From Emmonsiellopsis sp. PD_33 (Eukaryota; Ascomycota; Eurotiomycetes; Onygenales; Ajellomycetaceae): a stretch of 64,000 bases of DNA. The stretch spans positions 1 to 64,000 of the forward strand of contig JANTQF010000100.1 of the NCBI GenBank assembly GCA_032988165.1, read 5' to 3'. A model generated the notes under the pieces. The model was not told where the DNA came from. It saw only the letters and a program-made list of their open reading frames with translations, and made no database searches. Positions within the stretch are counted from its first letter, which is position 1, and every line of letters starts with the position of its first letter. Below, piece after piece: positions 57,291 through 64,000 of the stretch. Both the position numbers and the translations under genes were made by a program.

Positions 57291-59129
57291 ATGCCCTCTG
57301 CTGTGCTCAAGTGCAGCATTTGCCCCAAGAAGCCCAATTTCAGCGATGTGTCTCACCTCCTGACCCATGTCAGCTCCAAGGGCCATCTCTCCCACTACTT
57401 CAAGCTGCAGGTGAAGAGCCACCAGGAGCCTGCTGCTGGCCAGCTGCTGGCAGCCTACGACCAATGGTACAATGAGCACAACTTGGCCGGCCTGCTTTCG
57501 GACCGTATGCTCACCAAGGAGGCCAAAAAGGGCACCTCCACCGTCGACAATGGCCCATCTACCAAGAGAAGCTCCAAGAGCAGCAGGAGCAGCAATCCTG
57601 CCCCCAGGCCTGCTAAGCAGCCGGCAAACGAGCTCCCGAGCTACCTGGATCCCCGAATGACACTACCGTATGTTTCTCACCCTCAGGACCAACCGCCCAC
57701 CGGCTCGGTTGGCAGTGTCTCCACCAGGGCTCCTGGCCCGCGGGCACAGCTTTGGCCTACTCACCAGCTTAGGGCCCCGTTGACTGATACTAAATCTACT
57801 ACGCTGAATACTTGGAACGCAAATGCTGAATCCTCCGGGTCTGAAGACGTCAGTCCCATTGTCCAGAGGAAACGGGGGTTGGTCGATCAATCTGAAAACA
57901 CCACTCCGTATTCCCTTCGTCGACCACGCCGTCCAGTCACCCCTGACCCTTTTGTCGACAACGACAGCTCCGCTTATGCCGACGAATATGAGGATGATCC
58001 CGAAACAAAGGAGGACGGGGCCAGGTTGAAAGGCATCTTGTGGCCAGGGATGGATATTTTCGATTCTGCCACCGAGCAGATGAGGAAGAAGCGGAACCAG
58101 AAGAAGGACGGAAGTGTCCTGAAGCAGATGGAGAAGACCTCTGAAAATGTCGAGGCTACCGAGCTAGTCTTCTCCCCAGGAGGTACTCTTCGAAAGGAAC
58201 GTCATATATCTGGCAACGTCGAAGACTGGAGCCCTCTCAAGGGAGAGACCCCAATTCCCAAGCCGAAGCGTGTGACTCGGGCCAGGAGGCCGCCACTCAG
58301 CCAGTCAAGCTCCAATCTGTTCAATTTGAGGGGCCAGTCTAGGAAGCTTGTCAAAACGGAGAATCGTCGTCATACCTCCTCGTTGGAAGAGTTGTCTAGG
58401 CAGACTCTTCCTCTACTTGAGACATCCCCCGCTCACCGTTCTCTCCATTATTTTGGCAACGATTACGCACCCGCGGATGAGGATTTTAAAATGACTTATT
58501 CGGATTTGGACCAGAAGCCCCGGCGTGGATTTTCCATTTACAACGACAACAAGGAGGGGATCCAGTCGGCTCTTCGAGATGCTTTAGCTCATGAAGAGGA
58601 GGTGGCAGAAAGGATGGCCAGCGCCGGGGCTGAAACTAAGCCCTACTACGGAACCTTTGCAGGCTCGAAGCAGCTTTTACACTCTCAGCAGACAAGCAGT
58701 TATCCATTTCCTGCTGGGAAGCCGTATCCCAATAACAGAGCCACTAACTTACCGGAGTATCGTGTTGGGAAGGAGAACATTGAGCCGCTGATGGATTCGG
58801 ATGGACGGGTGGATTCTCATGCCGGACAAGGCAACTGGAGTGGACATACTGATGTCGACGATGGGCGATATGCATCCCAATACTACTACCCCGGCCCGCA
58901 CAATGGTTTCGGGGGATTTGGTGAAAGCGATACGTTCGGATATTCTTGCAACCCTTTGTCATACTCTTATTCTCACCAACAAGTGAACGCCGCAACCCCT
59001 CGGTCTAGCGATACTCGTCCACCCCATGAGAAACCCCAATCCGGTCATGCACCTTCCCCCGATGGGACCACATCCGACCTGGACAGAGACGAGTTCGGAC
59101 GGTTATACCTTGACGGCCTTACCAAGTAG
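57291..59129 (+). CDS. C2H2-type zinc-finger protein with a long disordered tail
   Basis: Single exon of 612 residues from a Met at the start of the finger. The N-terminal finger is LKCSICPKKPNFSDVSHLLTH followed by HLSHYFKLQVKSH, a C2H2 pattern with a long His spacing, similar to matrin/U1C-type RNA- or DNA-binding fingers. A conserved helix (AAYDQWYNEHNLAGLLSDRM) follows. The rest is disordered, rich in Ser/Pro/Arg, with RRPRRPVTPDPF and a Tyr/Gly-rich region (YYYPGPHNGFGGFGESD). I do not recognise a named orthologue. The open frame extends about 140 codons upstream, but that part is CT-repeat leader. Confidence 0.75.
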   Translation: MPSAVLKCSICPKKPNFSDVSHLLTHVSSKGHLSHYFKLQVKSHQEPAAGQLLAAYDQWYNEHNLAGLLSDRMLTKEAKKGTSTVDNGPSTKRSSKSSRSSNPAPRPAKQPANELPSYLDPRMTLPYVSHPQDQPPTGSVGSVSTRAPGPRAQLWPTHQLRAPLTDTKSTTLNTWNANAESSGSEDVSPIVQRKRGLVDQSENTTPYSLRRPRRPVTPDPFVDNDSSAYADEYEDDPETKEDGARLKGILWPGMDIFDSATEQMRKKRNQKKDGSVLKQMEKTSENVEATELVFSPGGTLRKERHISGNVEDWSPLKGETPIPKPKRVTRARRPPLSQSSSNLFNLRGQSRKLVKTENRRHTSSLEELSRQTLPLLETSPAHRSLHYFGNDYAPADEDFKMTYSDLDQKPRRGFSIYNDNKEGIQSALRDALAHEEEVAERMASAGAETKPYYGTFAGSKQLLHSQQTSSYPFPAGKPYPNNRATNLPEYRVGKENIEPLMDSDGRVDSHAGQGNWSGHTDVDDGRYASQYYYPGPHNGFGGFGESDTFGYSCNPLSYSYSHQQVNAATPRSSDTRPPHEKPQSGHAPSPDGTTSDLDRDEFGRLYLDGLTK

Positions 59130-59890
59130 AGGCAGGGAACCCGCTTACGATGGCCGGCAACCTCGATTATTTTGATACGAGGATATTATACTTAGACTGT
59201 GCACTTGGGGGTTATTTTAGGGTTTCTCCATGGCCAAAGTGACGATTGTGAAAGGCCTGAAAAGTTTTCCTCAACATTAGATATGTTTATATGGCTTACT
59301 TTCGGAGGAACATTCCTTTGGCCTAGTCTTTTTTCTTTCTGTTTGTTAGCCTTATAGCCAGGCATCAAGGCATCATCATTTGCATTGCATGTTATCAGCG
59401 ACGTTAATTGTCCTTTTTGTATTATTTCTGCCCCCAAAACGGAGGAGGTTGGAGGCTGCTGGAATACGGCGGACATTAGACTTGTATTTTCATAGCTATT
59501 GATACCCAGCATCGTCTTAGTATAACTCAATAATCAGTTTCTCTCTATTCCATTCTATGTAAATTATACTCGTAGAACTTCCTCATCTCTCCTGAACCCC
59601 TTTTGCTGGTCGCGTGATTACGTAACCGCGACTTCCCAGCGCGTCAACGCGTCCGAGCTCCCGTTCGTTAATTGATTTTGGCCTCATAAACCCCAACATC
59701 CCATCCACATTCCCAAGGCCAATTGTGTGTCGACTTGGATCTGGGGGACAGATGCTTTTCTCATCGGTTGATTGATTGTTCCCAACGTCCGTCTACCTGG
59801 ACACCTCAAATGCTCCCCCATCCACCCTCGACCTAGACCTCGACCTCGAATCGCCATCCTAGAGTCTAATACTTATACAAACGAACCACC
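59130..59890. promoter_or_regulatory. Zinc-finger gene 3' side and MSH3 promoter
   Basis: No gene. An MluI box lies at 59647-59652. The leader ends in ACGAACCACCATG, a good start context for MSH3. Confidence 0.5.
59647..59652. promoter_or_regulatory. MluI cell-cycle box upstream of MSH3
   Basis: A perfect ACGCGT, 239 bp before the MSH3 start, next to GCGTCAACGCGTCC. It is a candidate MBF site; mismatch-repair genes are often induced at G1/S. Confidence 0.5.
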
Positions 59891-62800
59891 ATGTCCTCTC
59901 CCACGCTGAAGCGGAAACAACAACAACAACAACCGACCATCTCGAGCTTTTTCGCGAAGAAGACGCCGTCATCGAGCTGTGGAAGCTCTGCGGGCACGGC
60001 TGGCGCGGAGGCGAAGGGGACGGTCCCTGCCAAGCGTGCTGTGGGCAGGAATGGCGATGATGCTGTGAAGAAGACGTTGAATGATAAGGCGGATTCTGAG
60101 TATGATGAGGATGCTGGGGCGGAGGACGACCAGGAGGAGGATGAGGAGATTGTGCTTCCCTCCCGAAAGCGGATTCGGAGTAATGGGGAGGTGTCGACGA
60201 TGCAGCGGCGGCAGGGTGACAGCCGGGTAGCTCTGGGTGAGGGCGGGGATGGGGATGAGATAGATATGGCTAGACAACGGGAGAAGGCGGTGCCTTCTTC
60301 TTCAAGGACGGAACGGTTCTGGTTTACTCCCTCCTCTGCCCCGGCGTCGAGTGATCGGGGGGAAATGGAGAATGGGGATGATGGACCTAGCCATGAGAAA
60401 GACGAGAAGGAATTGAAAAGGAAACACGCTCGACATCAGGAATTCGTGCGGAAGCTGGGTGGACCGGACTGTCTGCCTTCAGTCGGGGCATTGGATGGAG
60501 ACAATGTCGTCGACGGCGCGGAGAGCGAGGCGGAGGAAGAAGAGACGCCCCCCGCTCCAGCTAAAGGTAGGGGAACGAAGAAAGCGGGTTCGTCCAAGTT
60601 AACGCCCATGGAACGCCAGGTTATCGATATCAAGAAGAAACATATGGATACCGTGCTGGTTGTGGAAGTTGGTTATAAGTTTCGTTTTTTCGGCGAGGAT
60701 GCGCGGATCGCGGCGAAGGAGTTGAGTATCGTGTGTATTCCGGGGAAGATGAGGTTCGATGAGCGTATGTCTCCCCCCTTTTGTTCTTTGGTGATTTGGA
60801 CGGTTGTAAACTGATATTTGTTTGTGTTGATTAGACCCATCCGAAGCCCACTTGAGCCGGTTCGCCTCTGCTAGCATCCCTGTGCATCGATTACATGTCC
60901 ACGTCAAGCGGTTGGTCGCGGCGGGCTACAAGGTCGGGGTGGTGCGGCAGCTTGAGACGGCCGCGTTGAAGGCTGCCGGTGATAACAGGAACGCCCCGTT
61001 CGTGCGGAAGCTCACGAATCTATACACCAAGGGAACATACATTGATGATGTCGAGGGAATCGAGGGGATTGGTGCTAGTTCCAGCACTGCATCGACTGCT
61101 ACTGGATACCTGCTTTGCATGACGGAAAGCAATGCAAAGGGATGGGGCAACGATGAGAGGGTGCATGTCGGCATCGTGGCTGTCCAGCCGGCTACGGGAG
61201 ATGTTATATACGATGATTTTGAAGACGGTTTCATGAGGAGTGAGATCGAGACGAGACTTTTGCATATCGCTCCGTGCGAGTTTCTCATCGTGGGTGAGAT
61301 GTCGAAGGCTACTGAGAAGCTCGTACAGCATCTATCAGGCAGCAAGACGAATGTCTTCGGCGACAAGGTGCGGGTCGAGCGCACGTCCAAGGCGAAGACT
61401 GCCGCTGCGGAATCCCACAGTCACGTATCGAGCTTCTATGCGGGCCGGATGAAGGCCGGGGGGGTAGCTGAGGACGTCAAGGCGAGCAATTTGCTCGAGA
61501 AAGTCCTGCAGTTGCCTGAGGATGTCACCATTTGCCTTTCCTCCATGATCAAGCATATGGCTGAGTATGGTCTCGAACATATATTTGATCTTACAAAGTA
61601 CTTCCAACCGTTCTCAGCTCGGTCACATATGCTGCTGAACGGCAACACGTTGACGAACTTGGAGATTTATCAGAACCAGACGGACTATACGTCCAAGGGT
61701 AGTTTGTTTTGGACGCTGGATCGGACGAAAACGAGATTTGGTCAGCGATTGCTGAGGAAATGGGTTGGGAGGCCGTTGCTTGATAAAGCCGAGCTGGAGG
61801 AGCGGGTTGCGGCTGTTGAGGAGCTCCAGGATCCTCAGCGAGCTGTGCATACTGAGCGGTTGAAGAGTTTGCTATCTAAGATCAAGGCAGACTTGGAGAA
61901 GAGCTTGATTCGGATATACTATGGAAAGGTAAGATATTACTATAATTCAGGGGAAACCTTATCGCCCCTTATTTGTCCCCGCTAATAAATCGCAGTGTAC
62001 ACGTCCTGAACTCCTTACTGTCCTACAAACAATGCAGCTCATCGCAGATGAGTTCCTACATCTCAAGTCTCCGGCTGACTCGGGGTTTTCGTCGACAACA
62101 ATAACCTCCGCCATTGCATCCCTACCTGCCATTCGCGAAGACGTGGTTGGATTCCTGAACAAAATTAACGCGCAGGCCGCCAAAAGAGATGACAAGTACA
62201 ACTTCTTCCAAGAACTAGAGGAGACAGAAGAAATCACCGACGCTAAGATTGGCATCGCCAGCGTCCAGCACGATATCAAGGAGTTCTGCCCCACGGCCGC
62301 TGAAATACTAGGGAAGAAGAAGGTCCAATACACCACCGTAGCAGGCATCGAATACCTTATTGAGATAGAAAACAGCCCCTACAACCTCAAAAAGGTACCA
62401 GCTTCCTGGCGCAAGATCAGCGGGACGAAAAAGGTCTCCCGCTTCCACCCGCCAGAAATTGTAAATTACATCCGCGAGCGCGACCAGCACAAGGAATCCC
62501 TCGCTGCAGCCTGCGACAAGGCCTTCGCCGCGCTCCTCTCTGACATCTCTACAAAATACCAATCCTTCCGCGACTGCATCCAGGCCCTCGCAACGCTCGA
62601 CTGCCTGCTCTCCCTGGCCACCATCGCCAGCCAACCCGGCTACGTCAAGCCCACATACACCGACGAAACGCGCATCAGCGTCTCCCGGGGCCGCCACCCC
62701 ATGGTCGAACAACTGCTACTAGACAGCTACGTGCCCAACGACACCGAGCTAGCCACAGACGCCACGCGCGCCCTCCTCGTCACGGGCCCAAACATGGGCG

Positions 62801-63483
62801 GCAAATCCAGCTACGTGCGGCAGGTCGCGCTGATCGCCATCATGGGGCAGATCGGCTCCTACGTCCCCGCCGAATCCGCCACGCTCGGCATGCTCGACGC
62901 CGTGTACACGCGCATGGGCGCGTTCGACAACATGCTCGCAGGCGAGTCGACGTTCATGGTCGAGCTATCGGAGACTGCGGATATCCTCAAGCAGGCCACG
63001 CCGCGGTCGCTCGTGATCCTCGACGAGCTGGGCCGCGGCACGTCGACGCACGACGGCGTCGCGATCGCCCAGGCCGTGCTGGATTACATGGTGCGCGACC
63101 TGCGCAGTCTCACGCTGTTCATCACGCATTATCAGAACCTGGCGGGCCTGGCGCGCGCGTTCCCGTGCGGGGAGCTGAGGAATGTGCATATGCGGTTTAC
63201 AGAGTCTGGGGCGGATGGACGCGATATTACGTTCCTGTATGAGGTTGGCGAGGGCGTGGCGCATCGGTCGTATGGGTTGAACGTGGCGCGGTTGGCGAAT
63301 TTGCCGGCGTCGGTGTTGGGGGTTGCGGGGACGAAGAGTGCGGAGTTGGAGGAGAAGATTCGGCGGAGGAAGATGGGGGCGTTGGTTAGGGGGGTTCAGG
63401 GGGTAGTGGGTGCTACGGGTGGGGAAGGGGGGATAAATGGGGATGCGTTGGAGAGGGTGCTTGTGGGGTTGGAGCAGTTGTAG
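59891..63483 (+). CDS. MSH3: DNA mismatch repair protein MSH3
   Basis: Three exons, 59891-60764, 60835-61928 and 61996-63483, giving 1151 residues. Msh2-Msh3 (MutS beta) recognises insertion/deletion loops. A PCNA-binding PIP box QPTISSFF (residues 14-21) follows a poly-Gln run. An acidic linker comes next. The MutS I domain starts TPMERQVIDIKKKHMDTVL, with YKFRFFGEDA. The ATPase domain has Walker A TGPNMGGKSSY (about 921) and the ABC-type signature DELGRGTSTHDG (about 998). The wording of the mismatch-binding domain and the KLTPMERQ entry point to MSH3 over MSH6. Introns are 70 and 67 nt. Confidence 0.95.
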
Positions 63484-64000
63484 GGGGTTACCTGTATATT
63501 ATGAGAGTTTCTGTTGCTGGTAGTAGGGTTTGTCTCGTATGAGTGTAGATACCCATATTTAACCCTGATAGTTCATATCCCTTTTTTAGCTTCAGTTGTG
63601 ATCGTGCTGCCTTGAGCATATACATATCTTCTAGCCACCGGAATACCGCAGTCCCTTCCCAGCGCAATTAGTAGTCCAGCCAAATCCGGCCGCAAGTGGA
63701 AAAAGAAAAGAAAGTGTTGGAAATCAGAGTCGATTCGATCATCTATTTGACATCAATAAAACCGCTCCGACTCCAACTCCCCCCCCCAAAACCGACATAT
63801 CTCATCCCACACACAGTCCGCAAAAAAACCGTCGAAAAACAAGACATGTCGATCCCATCCACGTATTCCCTTCCCTCAAAGTATCGCTTGCAGCCATTTA
63901 TTTCCGAAAATTTCAAATCGCTGTGTTCGTTCAAAAGAGGTATTGTATCGAGATCGCGGACGGCATTTTTGCCCATTCCCCCCAGGACAATCCAACACCA
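63484..64000. other. MSH3 3' side; end of window
   Basis: No gene recognised. A 77-codon minus-strand open frame (63976-63743) could be the last exon of a gene beyond the window, but it has no recognisable motif. Confidence 0.35.

Noticed and set aside
59891..63483. MSH6 as the identity of the mismatch-repair gene
   Set aside because: The N-terminal MutS domain wording (TPMERQVIDIKKKH, YKFRFFGEDA) and overall layout fit MSH3.

Overview
This is a 64 kb piece of nuclear DNA from a filamentous ascomycete. Genes are dense, on both strands, and interrupted by short introns (about 47-150 nt) with GT..AG ends and CTAAC/CTGAC-type branch points. Gene content (fungal sphingolipid C9-methyltransferase, LysM/CBM18/GH18 chitinase, the style of MSH3, PEX1 and MCM7) points to Eurotiomycetes (Onygenales or Eurotiales); I cannot name the species. 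I see no transposon, CRISPR array, tRNA or rRNA gene.

Layout: 1-5 kb, a CSI2-like membrane protein and a five-exon F-box protein (both minus). 5.4-5.7 kb, a U6 snRNA gene with a TATA box upstream and a B-box-like element downstream. 6.5-13.1 kb, sphingolipid C9-methyltransferase, a securin candidate divergent from tropomyosin, and RRP17. 14.2-15.2 kb, a single-span membrane protein. 16.9-21.2 kb, a secreted protein joining LysM, CBM18 and GH18 chitinase modules to a PI-PLC-like phosphodiesterase. 22.9-30 kb, an arrestin-like protein, a SET-domain protein and a BOR1-type anion transporter. 30.6-33.7 kb, a peroxisomal 4-coumarate-CoA-ligase-like enzyme and a small cysteine-rich secreted protein. 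34-36.5 kb, a gene-poor stretch with a decayed gene and a hydrolase-like remnant. 36.5-48.9 kb, a housekeeping block: MCM7 divergent from PEX1, an HNH-family protein with an altered motif, and mitoribosomal mS29 (RSM23/DAP3) divergent from RRS1. 49.9-52 kb, a RhoGAP protein with about 3.2 kb of gene-free upstream DNA. 55.2-63.5 kb, BET2, a zinc-finger protein and MSH3.

How the genes relate: most are independent housekeeping genes, not a pathway cluster. Head-to-head pairs (securin/tropomyosin, SET/BOR1, MCM7/PEX1, mS29/RRS1) share short intergenic regions. MluI cell-cycle boxes (ACGCGT) lie upstream of MCM7 and MSH3, in keeping with G1/S expression. PEX1 and a PTS1-ending acyl-CoA-ligase-like enzyme both concern peroxisomes. 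RRP17 and RRS1 both serve 60S ribosome assembly.

Exon boundaries were worked out by hand from reading frames, splice sites and branch points. Every multi-exon model given with a protein length closes in frame. The least certain junction is intron 3 of the SET gene.
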